A stretch of DNA of 64,000 nucleotides from Algoriphagus aquimarinus. Its GTDB lineage: Bacteria; Bacteroidota; Bacteroidia; Cytophagales; Cyclobacteriaceae. Every line of letters begins with the position of its first letter. Position 1 is the first letter of the stretch. Below the pieces are notes generated by a model, which saw nothing but the letters and a program-made list of their open reading frames with translations, was not told where the DNA came from and did not search any database. Made by a program: the position numbers and the translations under genes. The stretch is taken from NCBI RefSeq assembly GCF_007997215.1, contig NZ_VORW01000016.1, forward strand, positions 34,872 to 98,871, read 5' to 3'. Shown here piece by piece: positions 45,305-56,200 of the stretch.

Positions 45305-46249
45305 ATGAAGATCACACCAGCAGCCATTCGGCAAAAAACCTTTGAAGTTGGATTCAGAGGATATGAGAAAAAAGAAGTAACCCTTTTTTTGGATGAAATC
45401 AGTGAAGTAGTCGATCAGCTTCACAAAGAAAATATGGAGCTTAAGACTAAGCTTCAAAATACAGAAGCTGAGGCAAAGCGTTTAAAGGATGTGGAGGAGT
45501 CTCTTTTCCGTACCCTGAAAACTGCAGAAGATACTGGAGCAGCGATCATAGTCGAAGCCAATGAGGCAGCTGATTTGATTGTAGCGGATGCCAATGAAAC
45601 TGCGTATAATGCTACCAAACATATAGATCAGATGGTAGCTGACTCTAGAAGACAGGCCGAAGAGCAGGCTGCAGCACTTATAACTGCTGCTGAGGTCAAA
45701 GCAAAAGAAACTATCGTACAGCTGCGGGAAAGCATGCAGGGCTTGGTGCGTTCATATGAAGGGCTAGCTGAGCAAAGAGAATCTATGGTAAAAAGCCTGA
45801 GAAGAATAGCTCAGGATACTGCCAATCAAATCGATCTTTCTGAAGCACATTTTTCCAGAATCGATGCTAAAGCGCACGCTCGTGCTATAGATGAACTGAG
45901 TAGATCTCAGACTTTTACTTTTGGCAATTTGGAGAATCTCGGGTATGAAGAAGAGATTATAGATGAGGAAATCGAAGAGAATCTAATGGCTGAGATGGAA
46001 GTTATCGAAGAGGACCTAGAACTTGAAGAGCACGATTCTACGCCTGATTTGGAGATGGAAATCAATGAAGATGAAATAGAGGATACCAAGATGCAACTGG
46101 AAGATGAAGCTCTTGAAGAAGATATAGAAGAACTGGAAGAGGTGAAGCAAAAGCCAATCGTAGAGGAATTAAAACCACAAGCTTCTCAACCAAGACATAC
46201 CGAAGATCCGAAGAACCAATCGGGATCATTTTTTGACCAATTTGACTAA
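45305..46249 (+). CDS. DivIVA-domain coiled-coil protein
   Basis: 314 residues. The N-terminal DivIVA/GpsB-type domain (ITPAAIRQKTFEVGFRGYEK, EVTLFLDEISEVVDQL) is followed by a long coiled coil (about 40-180, rich in Ala, Glu, Lys and Gln). The C-terminal third is strongly acidic (EEEIIDEEIEENLMAEME and further Glu/Asp runs). DivIVA proteins mark curved membranes or organise growth and division sites; the role in Bacteroidota is not settled. The stop codon overlaps the folB start as TAATG at 46247-46251. Confidence 0.9.
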   Translation: MKITPAAIRQKTFEVGFRGYEKKEVTLFLDEISEVVDQLHKENMELKTKLQNTEAEAKRLKDVEESLFRTLKTAEDTGAAIIVEANEAADLIVADANETAYNATKHIDQMVADSRRQAEEQAAALITAAEVKAKETIVQLRESMQGLVRSYEGLAEQRESMVKSLRRIAQDTANQIDLSEAHFSRIDAKAHARAIDELSRSQTFTFGNLENLGYEEEIIDEEIEENLMAEMEVIEEDLELEEHDSTPDLEMEINEDEIEDTKMQLEDEALEEDIEELEEVKQKPIVEELKPQASQPRHTEDPKNQSGSFFDQFD

Positions 46250-46614
46250 TGGGAAAAGTAAGTCTCGAAGGGATTGAATTTCATGCGTATCACGGTGCAT
46301 ATCCAGAGGAATCTATTCTAGGGAATCGCTTCACGTTGGATCTTGAACTGGAAACAGATTTTCGCCAGGCGATGCTTCACGATGATTTGAGTGCGACCGT
46401 GGATTATTCCAAGTTGTACAAACTGATCAAAGCCAGAATGGATGTAAAGGTGAAGCTACTGGAGCATCTAGGCCATGTGATCGTGACAGATATTCTGGAA
46501 GCATATCCTAACACCACCAAAATTAGGTTAACACTTAAAAAGCATCACCCCGCACTGGGTGGATTAGTAAGTTTCTCCTCTGTGCAAATTCAATATCCTG
46601 AAGATTATGCGTAA
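46249..46614 (+). CDS. folB: Dihydroneopterin aldolase
   Basis: 121 residues, the family's normal length. VSLEGIEFHAYHGAYPEES, the DLSATVDYSKLY segment, and the LKKHHPALGGLVSFSSV end match FolB. It converts dihydroneopterin to 6-hydroxymethyl-dihydropterin in folate synthesis. It starts at the A of the preceding TAATG and overlaps the next gene by 8 bp, so translation is probably coupled on both sides. Confidence 0.94.
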   Translation: MGKVSLEGIEFHAYHGAYPEESILGNRFTLDLELETDFRQAMLHDDLSATVDYSKLYKLIKARMDVKVKLLEHLGHVIVTDILEAYPNTTKIRLTLKKHHPALGGLVSFSSVQIQYPEDYA

Positions 46615-47470
46615 TTATTACTTAGCAGTCCTATTTGTCTTGGGTTCGTTTGGAACGAGCAAAGCTCAGGGTGAGGCCTACCAGTTTTTTAACAATAAAG
46701 GAAAAAAAATAGACCTCCAAAATGTGCTTAAACAAGCAAAGGATGCAGATGCTGTTTTCTTTGGAGAACTCCATAATAACAGCGTGGGTCATTGGTTGCA
46801 GTTGCAAGTTCTGAAAGGATTGCAGGCAGAAAACCCTGATCTTGTCGTAGGCTCAGAGATTTTTGAGCGCGAAGATCAGCTGAACTTGGACGAATGGTTT
46901 GCCAATCAAATAACAGAGAGTAATTTCGAAGGAGAGGCGAATCTTTGGAAGAATTATAATACCGATTACCGTCCTGTTTTGCGCTACGCGAAAGAGAAAG
47001 GACTGAGATTTATAGCGACGAATGTTCCGAGAAAATATGCTTCTCTAGTCAGTAAGGCTGGCTTAGTCGCTTTGGATTCACTATCGCCTCAGGCGAAGAA
47101 TTATTTCGCAAAGTTGCCAGTAGTAGTGGATATGAATATGCCAGGCTATTTGGCTATGAAGGATATGATGCACGGAGCACCGGGGAATTCTGACTTTATG
47201 ATTCAGGCTCAGGCATTGAAGGATGCTACTATGGCTGAGTCGCTTTTTGAACCTCTTTCCAAAGGAAAAAAGGTATATCATATCAATGGTTCCTATCATT
47301 CCAAAGATGGAGAAGGTATACTTTGGTACCTGAAAAAAGAGTTTCCAGCTATTAAGATTTTGAATATTCACATGGTGACTCAAGACCAAATCGACAAGCT
47401 GGACGATGCGAATGCAACTTCTGGTGAGATTATTCTTGTCCTACCAAGCGACAGCCATACAACCTATTAG
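46607..47470 (+). CDS. ChaN-family exported protein (haem-binding uptake, Tiki-like fold)
   Basis: A 287-residue protein with a signal peptide (FVLGSFGTSKAQ). DUF399/ChaN signatures are AVFFGELHNNSVGH, VVGSEIFEREDQ, YNTDYRPVLRYAKEKGL and VYHINGSYHSKDGEG. In Campylobacter the homologue binds haem; in the wider group the fold resembles Tiki peptidases. Iron or haem handling is therefore a family-based suggestion. It overlaps folB by 8 bp. The DUF4268 gene starts 2 bp after its stop. Confidence 0.87.
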   Translation: MRNYYLAVLFVLGSFGTSKAQGEAYQFFNNKGKKIDLQNVLKQAKDADAVFFGELHNNSVGHWLQLQVLKGLQAENPDLVVGSEIFEREDQLNLDEWFANQITESNFEGEANLWKNYNTDYRPVLRYAKEKGLRFIATNVPRKYASLVSKAGLVALDSLSPQAKNYFAKLPVVVDMNMPGYLAMKDMMHGAPGNSDFMIQAQALKDATMAESLFEPLSKGKKVYHINGSYHSKDGEGILWYLKKEFPAIKILNIHMVTQDQIDKLDDANATSGEIILVLPSDSHTTY

Positions 47471-47472
47471 TC

Positions 47473-47928
47473 TTGTACAATAAAGCTGAAACATCGAGAA
47501 TCCGTTCGGAATTTTGGATTGCTTTCGGGCAATACATGAAGCCCATCCCGAATGCAGAGGGAAGAAGGATAAATTGGCCTAATTACAAGACGGGTGTTCG
47601 TGACATTTATTTCAGGATGAAAGCCGAGCGTGACTTTGCGTCTATAGGAATTGAATTAGGTCACCATGACGAAGAATTGCAGGAACTGTATTTCGATCAG
47701 TTTGGGCAACTTCGTAAGATCTTGGAGTCAACTCTAGACGAGGAATGGAGCTGGAAACTACATCAGGTCAATGAATTTGGGCAGACGGTTTCTAGGATAG
47801 AGAAAATATTACCTGCAGTGAATGTGATGGATGAGATGGATTGGCCAGAAATCATTTCCTTTCTCAAGCCAAGAATTATAGCCTTGGATGAGTTTTGGGA
47901 AATGGTAAAGCCCGGGTTTGAGAGTTAG
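47473..47928 (+). CDS. DUF4268 protein
   Basis: 151 residues, cytoplasmic. It matches DUF4268: RSEFWIAFGQYMKP, RRINWPNYKTGVRDIYFRM, the IGIELGHHDEELQELYFDQFG segment and the KPRIIALDEFWE end. The start is a TTG at 47473, chosen because the first residues (YNKAETSRIRSEFW) align with the family's usual beginning and no ATG lies upstream after the previous stop. The 2-bp gap to ChaN suggests translational coupling. Function unknown; some relatives are linked to DNA-modification or nuclease contexts, but not here. Confidence 0.83.
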   Translation: MYNKAETSRIRSEFWIAFGQYMKPIPNAEGRRINWPNYKTGVRDIYFRMKAERDFASIGIELGHHDEELQELYFDQFGQLRKILESTLDEEWSWKLHQVNEFGQTVSRIEKILPAVNVMDEMDWPEIISFLKPRIIALDEFWEMVKPGFES

Positions 47929-47944
47929 TTAGTTGGTTAGTTTC

Positions 47945-47980
47945 AAACCACGGTGGACGCAGAGAATTACGCGGAGGGCA
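47945..47980 (+). repeat. Dispersed-repeat-like segment
   Basis: ACCACGGTGGACGCAGAGAA and the following TTACGCGGAGGGCAC resemble a common intergenic motif of the form ACCACGGAG...ACGCAGAG...ACGCAGAGG found in many bacterial genomes. Only one copy is in the window, so the call rests on recall. Confidence 0.35.
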
Positions 47981-48164
47981 CAAATTCATGCAATTTATCT
48001 GAATTCGTAAGGATGCAGATAATCTCTATTAGGTCATGTATTTATGCTAATTCGGTATTGTATATGGTGTTTAAAAGCATGAGAGGGAGAGCGACATCAT
48101 CGCTCAATATGATTCTAGTCCATCAGAATTTTCTTATGCGAATCAATCGAACAGCTCACTAAAA

Positions 48165-49163
48165 TCAGATGATTAAAGCCACGTGTTTTATCTTCTCGCG
48201 ATTGTAAGTATATGAGATGTGGATCGTCCCATCCTTCGCCTGAATGATAGCTGGGTAACTGAACTCACCTTTAGGGTGATCCTCCAACACATATAATTCT
48301 TCCCACTTTACTCCGTCCATGGACATCATCAGAGAAAGCTTGTTTCTACCGTTCTTGATAGGATTGCATAGCAATAATTGTATCCCACTTTTTAATGTTA
48401 CCGCATCTATTCCTGAATTGTTATGGATCAATCCTGTGGATTCTACAGTAGACCAAGTTTTACCATTATCCGAGGACCAAGTCGTTCCGATCACATCTTC
48501 TTGAGTTCTGGCGAGCATTTGAAGTTTTCCATTTGGATAAGTTAATATCGTTGGCTGGATTGCATGAAAAGCGCCGTTGTCGATTTCTATCTTTTTCCAA
48601 TTTGTGATATCAGAAGTAGTAGTTTCCACATGCATACTCCAAATGCCATTTGTTTCGAAGCTGCTTGGGTGGAGAAGTGTGCCGTCCGACAAAGTCACGG
48701 CTTTGTTCTTGACGGGGCCCAGCATTCCAGGGGGAATTTGAATGGCTTTAGACCAGGTCTTTCCTCCGTTATCTGATGTTTTGTATAGTCCCCACCATTC
48801 TCTTGGATTTGGACCTTCTTTGTAGAAAAGCACGAGTTGTCCATTCGGATTCTGGTAAAGGACTGGGTTCCAAGTAGGATTTCGGAAGTCTTTGTTTTCC
48901 ACTCCATCAGCTACCATTTTGGGAGTAGACCAAGTTCCTTTTTCTAAAAGAGAAGTATAAATACTTACATCAGGATGTCTTTCGTAACTCCCTCCAAACC
49001 AGGAAGCCATTATTCCTCGGTCTGTCTCCACTAAGGTGGAAGCATGACATGAAGGGAAAGGCGCTTCTTCATAGATGAATCCAGAGCTGAGGATTTTCAC
49101 AGTTGGTTTGTCAGGTTTAGGGAAAAAGCTGAAGAGAGATAAAATGAAAAGTAAGGTTTGCAT
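48165..49163 (-). CDS. Exo-alpha-sialidase-like BNR-repeat protein
   Basis: 332 residues with a short signal peptide (LLFILSLFSFF). The sialidase-type six-bladed propeller shows two good Asp-boxes, SDNGGKTWS (about 130) and SSDNGKTWS (about 225). FPSCHASTLVETDRGIMASWFGG, NPVLYQNPNGQLVLFYKEG and FSYPAIIQAKDGTIHISYTY are conserved in the BNR-4/sialidase-like group that in Bacteroidota occurs in glycan-utilisation loci. True sialidase residues cannot be confirmed by eye, so the substrate may be another sugar. The CE15-like gene lies upstream on the same strand (62-bp gap). Confidence 0.86.
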   Translation of the reverse strand: MQTLLFILSLFSFFPKPDKPTVKILSSGFIYEEAPFPSCHASTLVETDRGIMASWFGGSYERHPDVSIYTSLLEKGTWSTPKMVADGVENKDFRNPTWNPVLYQNPNGQLVLFYKEGPNPREWWGLYKTSDNGGKTWSKAIQIPPGMLGPVKNKAVTLSDGTLLHPSSFETNGIWSMHVETTTSDITNWKKIEIDNGAFHAIQPTILTYPNGKLQMLARTQEDVIGTTWSSDNGKTWSTVESTGLIHNNSGIDAVTLKSGIQLLLCNPIKNGRNKLSLMMSMDGVKWEELYVLEDHPKGEFSYPAIIQAKDGTIHISYTYNREKIKHVALII

Positions 49164-49224
49164 GAGCTAATTATGGGTTTGATTAAATAAGATACTATTT
49201 TGAAAAAGAGGTGGTGTCCGGTGC

Positions 49225-50424
49225 TTACCTGATTTGCTTCCACTGAATTTCAGCAAAATCTATAAAATGTTCCCAATCCTCCCAGGTTAAATTATGCTTG
49301 CCTTCACGGATATGATAGCCTGCGAAAGGTTGAATGATAGGTGAGCCTATTTCTTCAAAAGCTAATGGGAAGTTAACCTCCTGATTGTAGATCTCAGAAT
49401 AAATCCGCGATCCCAATTGCATGGAGATGTACTCACCTTTTGGGTCTGACCATTGATCTCCTCTAGCACTGGCGAAATACAGCGCACGTGGCGCAATTAG
49501 TGCAGCTAGCATGTGCTGATCCACCGGCAAATCTTCTTCTTGACCGTTGTAGGCTGTAAAGTTATCTGTAAACCAATGAGGAAAACTGGTGTTGATTACA
49601 GCCACTGTTTCTCCATATTTTCTTCTGGAAATTGCAGCACCGCCACAGCCTGATTCATTTGGAAAGGCCACTGACCAGCGCGTATCATTCGCGGCGGCCC
49701 AAAGTGTCGTTTTTCCAGCTCGTGAATGACCAGCCAATGCAGATTTTCTAGTATCAAATATTGGATCCTGCTGGAAATAATCCATTGCCCGCATTGCTGC
49801 CCACGCCCAAGCTCCAAAAGTTCTCATGCCATCTGCCTTGTCCAACTCTTCGGGATAAAGTGTATTTAGAATTCCTTCAGAGAATCTTTCGGCATCATCC
49901 GGAGCCACCGTCTCTCCATGAAAGGATGCTGTAGCATATCCTCTATCAATCAACTCTGAAACTGGCCAATAACCTTCCTCTACTAGCTTTCCATCTGCAT
50001 ATTTGGGTTGATAATTGATTAGTAGAAAAATTGGGAACGGACCTTTTCCACTCTTGGGAAGAAACACGTTCAGGCGCATCGTGTGCGATTTTCCATTTCT
50101 GGATACTGTTATATTCACTTCTTTTAGAATGGCTTTTTCCGGATATGGATTTTGGCTTTCCTGCACTTCTGAATATAAAATATGATCAAAGTCACTCGGG
50201 ATATTTCCATAGACATGTTCTCGGAAAAGATCCAGAATCTCAAGTCTGCGAATCTCTTCCCAATCTTGCTGTGTGCTGATTAGCTTGCCTCTGAGACTTA
50301 CAAAAATGTCTGGAAGCGTGATGTCAGGAACCTTACTTTCGTCGTAATTAGCGTTATGCTGGGCCATGGAAAATGAATTGTTGACTAATAAAAAGAAAAG
50401 AATCAGATAAGTTTTAAATGCCAT
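49225..50424 (-). CDS. CE15-type glucuronoyl/acetyl esterase-like hydrolase
   Basis: 399 residues with a signal peptide (FFLLVNNSFSMAQ). It is an alpha/beta hydrolase of the glucuronoyl esterase (CE15) group: the nucleophile elbow is GHSRAGKTTLWAA at 232-244 with Ser234, then NESGCGGAAISRR with a likely catalytic Glu257, and a C-terminal GKHNLTWEDWEHF with the His. CE15 enzymes hydrolyse the ester between glucuronate and lignin or related links. It is upstream of the sialidase-like gene, probably in one transcript. Confidence 0.89.
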   Translation of the reverse strand: MAFKTYLILFFLLVNNSFSMAQHNANYDESKVPDITLPDIFVSLRGKLISTQQDWEEIRRLEILDLFREHVYGNIPSDFDHILYSEVQESQNPYPEKAILKEVNITVSRNGKSHTMRLNVFLPKSGKGPFPIFLLINYQPKYADGKLVEEGYWPVSELIDRGYATASFHGETVAPDDAERFSEGILNTLYPEELDKADGMRTFGAWAWAAMRAMDYFQQDPIFDTRKSALAGHSRAGKTTLWAAANDTRWSVAFPNESGCGGAAISRRKYGETVAVINTSFPHWFTDNFTAYNGQEEDLPVDQHMLAALIAPRALYFASARGDQWSDPKGEYISMQLGSRIYSEIYNQEVNFPLAFEEIGSPIIQPFAGYHIREGKHNLTWEDWEHFIDFAEIQWKQIR

Positions 50425-50650
50425 GAATCGGAAGTGATGTGAATTCTAAGGATTTGGAATAAGTAAGAGTAATTTATTAAAAACTAATGAATTACTGTCT
50501 TTTGCCAAAGTTTATGAGTTTGTGTCCGGCATTTTCCCTAATAATTTAAACATTCCCTGAATTCAACAAATAGGTCTTTTACCCTATTTTCTAAAGTAGA
50601 AATACTTGCTGATTGATGAAGCTAGATAAGCTATGAACGAACTGCTGAAC

Positions 50651-52444
50651 TCAATTATAATTGATCAAATCTGGAGCAGACACATAGGTGTCTGATTTTC
50701 TGAACCTTAAGTTTTTGCGAAAGCTAAAAGCGAATTTGGAATTTCCTTCGTCATCCGTAGGGATATAGGTTCCTTTTATTTCCATGGTTCCGAAGATCAG
50801 GTTTTCATTTCGCACTCGCATCCCAAGGCTGATTCCTGTATAGTTTTGATATTGATTTTCGCAGCTAGGACATTTCAATTTGGCCCAATAAAAGGAAGTG
50901 AAAGGAGCTACCCTAAACCCAACCAAAGACCAAGGAGTAAAAAGGCTCGACTCAAAGCCTAAAGAGTATCTTTTTGTAGCATCCACTTCTTCTACGCGCA
51001 ATCCGGGAATAGTATTGCCTCGGATCGTCAACCAGTCATTGTCTACTCTGTCAAATAATTTTGTATAGAAAGCCGAAGCGGAATTCCTGATTTTGTATTT
51101 GCCTATCGAGAACGCTTGAGTATAGAATGTGCCTCCAGCCTGTAGCACGCCATCTTCCCAATTACCACTTCGAAAATAGCTAGCTGCATTCAGGGTCAGT
51201 TCGTAAAAGCTTCCGCTTTTTGAAGCTCCTTTATAGTTGAAATTAACTCCTGCATAAGGTCTAGAAACCGATATCGTGTTTATGTATCCCACGGTAGTGG
51301 AAAGGTTGTAACCAAAGGGAATGTCCTCCGTCCGGCCAAAACCATAGACATATTGGGTCTTTAAGAAGTCCTGTTGATAAAGGCTGAATTCTGCTAGAAT
51401 TCCCTTGCTGTCATGATATCTGCGCTCATCCATCACTTCCTTTTGTTCTGGCTGATTCACAAAATCTCCATCATAAAGGCGTAAAGCAAGAAATTCCCTT
51501 CGTCTATCCTTGAAGGTTTTCTCCGAACCGAAATTGTAGCCGGTCCATACATCCATGATGTTGTATTTGTAATTTAGAAAGGAGGAATCAGGTTTTGATC
51601 TTACGTTTCTTGACCAATTCTGGCTCCAACTGGCACCGCCTGCCATTTTGGAATAGGGGGAAACTAAAGGCCTTTCCAGCATGATCCCCGTAGAATATTC
51701 GATTTCCTCTCCTTGACTTACCCCTGAATTCAGCTGTGTATAGTAGACCATAAAATCAGCTAAACTTCCCATCAAACTACTTTTGGAATAAGCCACTCCT
51801 ACACCTGTCTTCGGGCTTCGTTCAAGGTCATATAGCATGTTAAATTCGAAACCTTGAGCCCTTCCATCTACATTGGCATCATATACTTTGAAAAGTGGCG
51901 CAGTAGGGATGCTTCCACCTACAGATCCACCAATGCTGAAAATGTCCCGGGTGACCACGGTTAGATCCACAGAGTCAGTTCCATCTACAGGTGTGACTAC
52001 TATCCGGCTTTCAAGAATAAACGGTTGATCCCTCAGGAATCGCTCATTATCACCGAGTTTGTATGGGTTTAACTGTCCGTTTGGTTTGATGAATAGGTGT
52101 TGGCGGATAGTTTTCTCTCGGGTATTTGTATGGAGTTTATTTGCAATTCTACCTACTTTCTGGACTATTGGCTTCTGACGTCCATAGATAGAAAATTCAA
52201 ACCCAATGGTTTCAACCTCAATATTTCGGATGATCATCCCTGCATAAGGAAGAAATTTTGCCTCCGCTTTTTCTACCAGTACTGTGTCCCTATTAGATTT
52301 GGTGATAAAATCCATGCCTTTGTCCAGTGCCTTTTGAGTGATCGACACCTTTGACGTGTCATTCGCATCTTGGGCAAAAATTTCTACACTTATGCCAACT
52401 AGTATAAGTAGGGTAAAAAGAGCTTTAAATGAGAATTTAGACAC
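50651..52444 (-). CDS. Outer-membrane barrel protein with POTRA-like N-terminus (BamA/TamA-like)
   Basis: 597 residues with a signal peptide (LLILVGISVEIFAQ). A POTRA-like beta-alpha segment follows (IIRNIEVETIGFEFSIYG, RQHLFIKPNGQLNPYKLGDNE, ILESRIVVTPVDGTDS). The remaining 400 residues alternate aromatic and polar positions as in a 16-strand barrel. The C-terminus ends FAFSFRKNLRFRKS plus an extension, so it lacks the usual terminal Phe. The start is a GTG at 52444. Two cysteines (CPSCEN) near residue 530 are unusual for a barrel. Function unknown. Confidence 0.78.
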   Translation of the reverse strand: MSKFSFKALFTLLILVGISVEIFAQDANDTSKVSITQKALDKGMDFITKSNRDTVLVEKAEAKFLPYAGMIIRNIEVETIGFEFSIYGRQKPIVQKVGRIANKLHTNTREKTIRQHLFIKPNGQLNPYKLGDNERFLRDQPFILESRIVVTPVDGTDSVDLTVVTRDIFSIGGSVGGSIPTAPLFKVYDANVDGRAQGFEFNMLYDLERSPKTGVGVAYSKSSLMGSLADFMVYYTQLNSGVSQGEEIEYSTGIMLERPLVSPYSKMAGGASWSQNWSRNVRSKPDSSFLNYKYNIMDVWTGYNFGSEKTFKDRRREFLALRLYDGDFVNQPEQKEVMDERRYHDSKGILAEFSLYQQDFLKTQYVYGFGRTEDIPFGYNLSTTVGYINTISVSRPYAGVNFNYKGASKSGSFYELTLNAASYFRSGNWEDGVLQAGGTFYTQAFSIGKYKIRNSASAFYTKLFDRVDNDWLTIRGNTIPGLRVEEVDATKRYSLGFESSLFTPWSLVGFRVAPFTSFYWAKLKCPSCENQYQNYTGISLGMRVRNENLIFGTMEIKGTYIPTDDEGNSKFAFSFRKNLRFRKSDTYVSAPDLINYN

Positions 52445-53261
52445 GTTTATTAATTTCTTTTAGAAAAAGAAGGCTGCTTTTTTGGTGCCTTAAAGAATAT
52501 AGTTGATTTATAGCATTTTCTTTGCCAAGCTTTCAAAGCTTCCAAGAGTTTGGGAAGGAGGTTGAGGGGTGGAGTCGGTTTACAAGAAAATTACAACCCT
52601 TCTTGATTTCAAAGCCTAATTACTGAAATCAGAATTTGAGTGTTCATAAAGAACCGGTTCTTCATAGTTTAAAAATAACTTCTATTTATGATTTTAGAAA
52701 TGCATGGCTCTATATGATTTATGTTTTATTAAATTGTTATATATAGTAGAGAATATCCTTGATACTGTTTTATTTAATTAACGAGGGTCAAATAATTTCA
52801 TAGAGCTTTATATATAAGTTTATATATTTATTTGTGTGCCCTTATGATTTTGTATAAGGGTAATTTAAGACGAGAACTAATCTGTCAAATATTTTTTCTC
52901 CATAATTTCTTCTGTTTAGCTTGTAGGAGAACTCATTGAGGTAGTTCTGAAGATACCTGTAGGTTATCATATAGTTAATTCTTGATAGTTTTATTTTCAG
53001 CTTGCTGATTGCTTCTAATACCCATTTTAAGGTCTAAATGGCTACTTTTTTCCTATTTCTATAATAGAAAGCGTTGGTCTATAAATTAATATAATGCTCA
53101 ACATTTGCCTTTGTATAATTAATATAAGGCTAAAACTCTCTTAACATTATAGCATGGTATATTATTTACTTTTGATTCATAATTAAAAGAAAGAACCTGC
53201 TATGACAGGCTCTTTGATAAACTGTATTGAATAATTATCAGTCATCCAACGCTTAAATTTT
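52445..53261. other. 817-bp AT-rich spacer before susC
   Basis: No gene is visible. The DNA is very AT-rich. The susC promoter candidate lies at its right end, followed by a hairpin whose arms are AGAACCTG (53192-53199) and CAGGCTCT (53206-53213), with one mismatch, about 50 bp before the susC start. There is no sensor or sigma/anti-sigma gene. Confidence 0.5.
53167..53174 (+). promoter_or_regulatory. Bacteroidota -7 element for susC (TACTTTTG)
   Basis: TACTTTTG fits the TAnnTTTG consensus and lies 87 bp before the susC ATG. No good TTTG is seen at -33, which would fit a promoter needing an activator. The hairpin just downstream would then lie in the 5' leader. Confidence 0.42.
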
Positions 53262-56200
53262 ATGCATTCAAAATTACGATTATCTAAAATCATCTATGCT
53301 TCTGCATGTATGGTTATTTGTGCTGGATTAACTACTAATCCATACCCGCTTGTCGCCAAGGGTATTGAAAGGGAGGCGGCATTGAAATTGAATGCCCCGT
53401 TTTCCGGTTTAGTTTCCGTTCCACAATTAATCTCCGGTACGATAACGGATGAAATAGGAGCTCCACTGCCCGGTGCAACAATTCGTGTTAAAGGAACTAC
53501 AAACGGCACAGTAACTGATCTTGACGGGAAATTTTCTATCGATGTTGAAGAAGGTTCAGTTCTTCAAATTTCTTATTTGGGATATATTCTGCAAGAGATT
53601 TCAGTGAATGGGCAATCAGAAATAGCTGTCCAATTAGAACCAGATGCCACGCAATTGGATGAAATGGTTGTGGTTGGTTACGGTTCCCAAAAAAGGTCAG
53701 ACGTCACTGGTGCCATTAGTTCTGTTAAAAGAGAAGATTTCAATCAGGGTGTGATTACGAATCCAGTTGATCTTTTGCAGGGGAAAATGGCCGGTGTGAA
53801 TATTTCTGCAACTAGTGGTGAACCAGGTGCTACTCAAAATGTGATTATCAGGGGTATTGGTAGTTTGCGTTCGGGCACGCAGCCGCTTTACGTAGTCGAT
53901 GGCTTTTTGCTCGACAATTCCTCTACAGGAATTGCTTCCAATCCACTAAGCTTCCTTAACCCTAATGATATTGAAAGTATGGAAGTCCTAAAGGATGCCA
54001 GTGCAACGGCTCTTTATGGTTCCAGAGCATCCAACGGGGTTGTGGTAATTACCACTAAAAAAGGGAAAGCAGGAGCCACTCAAATGAATTTTTCTGCTTC
54101 CACGGCGATGTCGTCCATGTCTAATAAAATTGATGTATTCAGTGCCGATGAATTTCGTAGGCAAGTGGTTGCCGCGGGTGGAGCTTTGGATGACTTTGGA
54201 GCTAATACAGACTGGCAGGATGAATTAAGCCAAATTGGTTATTCTAATGATCTCAATTTTTCGATGAGCGGAGCCAACAAAGAGAACTTTAGCTATTTCA
54301 CTTCTGTAGGATTTCAGGATCAGGAAGGAATTCTGAAGAATAGCGATCTGAAACGTTACTCAGGAAAACTTAACATGAATCAAAAGGCTTTCAAAGGCAG
54401 GATGAATGTAGACTACAATTTGACGGCTTCTCATACCGAAAATTTGCGGCCTAGCATTACCTCGACTATAAGTGATATGCTTAGCCTAAACCCTACAGTA
54501 GCTCCATACACAGATGGTGAGCCGACGTTGCTGAATACAAATGCATTAAATCCACTAGCTAGGTATAATCTGTATAGTGATCAAGCTGCCAATAACCGTA
54601 TTCTGGCGACTATTGCTCCCTCAATCGAGATACTGGATGGTCTTACGTACAAGTTGAACCTCGGTGTTGATTACTCCAGCACAGATAGATACCAGCAGTA
54701 CAAGCCTTATACGGCTGTCATAAATGAGTCGAATATTTCCGACGGTTCGCTCGACGAGGCTATAAGTACAAATGCCAATAAGTTAGTCGAGAATACACTT
54801 ACCTATAATTGGAATAATTATCAACACAACGTAACCGTATTGGCGGGACATTCTTATCAGACGTTTTTGGATGAAACAAGGATAACTTCTTACCGGGGTT
54901 TTGCAGACAATAATATTGAACCTAGGTTCCAAGACCATAACAGTACTAGCGAGTATCCTACTACGGTAAATTCGTCCGCGGTTAAGAACGAGTTGCAATC
55001 TTACTTTGGTAGACTGAACTACATATACGCTGATAAATACCTGTTTACGGCTACGTTTCGTGCTGATGGATCTTCCAAGTTTGGTGATAATAACAAATAC
55101 GGATACTTCCCATCCTTTGCATTGGGATGGAATTTAAGCAAGGAAGCTTTTATGGCCAACTCTGTTTTCAACAACCTAAAAGTGCGTGCAAGCTGGGGTA
55201 AAACTGGTAACCAAGAGATTCCTTCCAAGATCACAAAAGCCAGTTATTCAGAGGATAGATTAGCAACAGGAGGCGGCAGTCTTAGTACTTATCCAATTGA
55301 TACAGATGCCAATTCATTGGACGGTTACCCGTATGGAATTGTATTTACACGTTTGGCAAATCCAAATTTGCAATGGGAAGTATCTACTCAAGTTGATTTG
55401 GGAATTGATTTCTCAGTCTTTAATAGCCGATTGACAGGTACGTTGGATTATTTCAACAAAGTGTCTTCCAATATCTTGCTCGAAGTAGTTCCTGCCGACC
55501 CTGTACAGCCTACCTCTACCTATTGGAACAACATCCAGGATATGAAAATCCATAACTCTGGTTTCGAATTGGGCTTGGATTACACTAGCGATATGCAGAG
55601 CAACTTCTCCTATACTATTGGAGGTAATGTTACTTTCATTAAAAATGAGGTGAAAGATTCACCCTATTCGGTATTGACCACTGGCGCAGCTCAAGGTGCT
55701 GGTCAGACAGGCGCGACTATCAACGGCTATATCAATAATGAGCCTATCGGTGCATTCTACATGCTTCAGTTTGATGGGATTGGAGAAGATGGGCAGAACA
55801 AGTTTAAGGATATCAATGGAGATGGTGCAGTATTGGACAATGATCGTAGTGTGGTGGGAAGTGCAATTCCAAAATTCATCTATGGTTTTCATATGAATTT
55901 TAAGTACAAAGCTTTTGATCTAGGGTTGAACTTTAATGGTACATCAGGAAGCAAGATTTATAATCATACGGCCATGTCACTGTTCACTAAAGCACAATTA
56001 TCCAGATCAAATAACGCAACGGATTTCGCCGCTGAGTTTCCTGAGGAGTCGTTTAACAATTCCAATACTGTTTCAACTCGCTTCTTAGAGAATGGCTCTT
56101 TCTTTAGATTGAACAACGCTACGCTTGCTTATAGTCTGAATACAGAAAAGATCGGTCTGGAGAATGTGTTTCAAAATGTCCGATTTGCATTGACAGGCCA

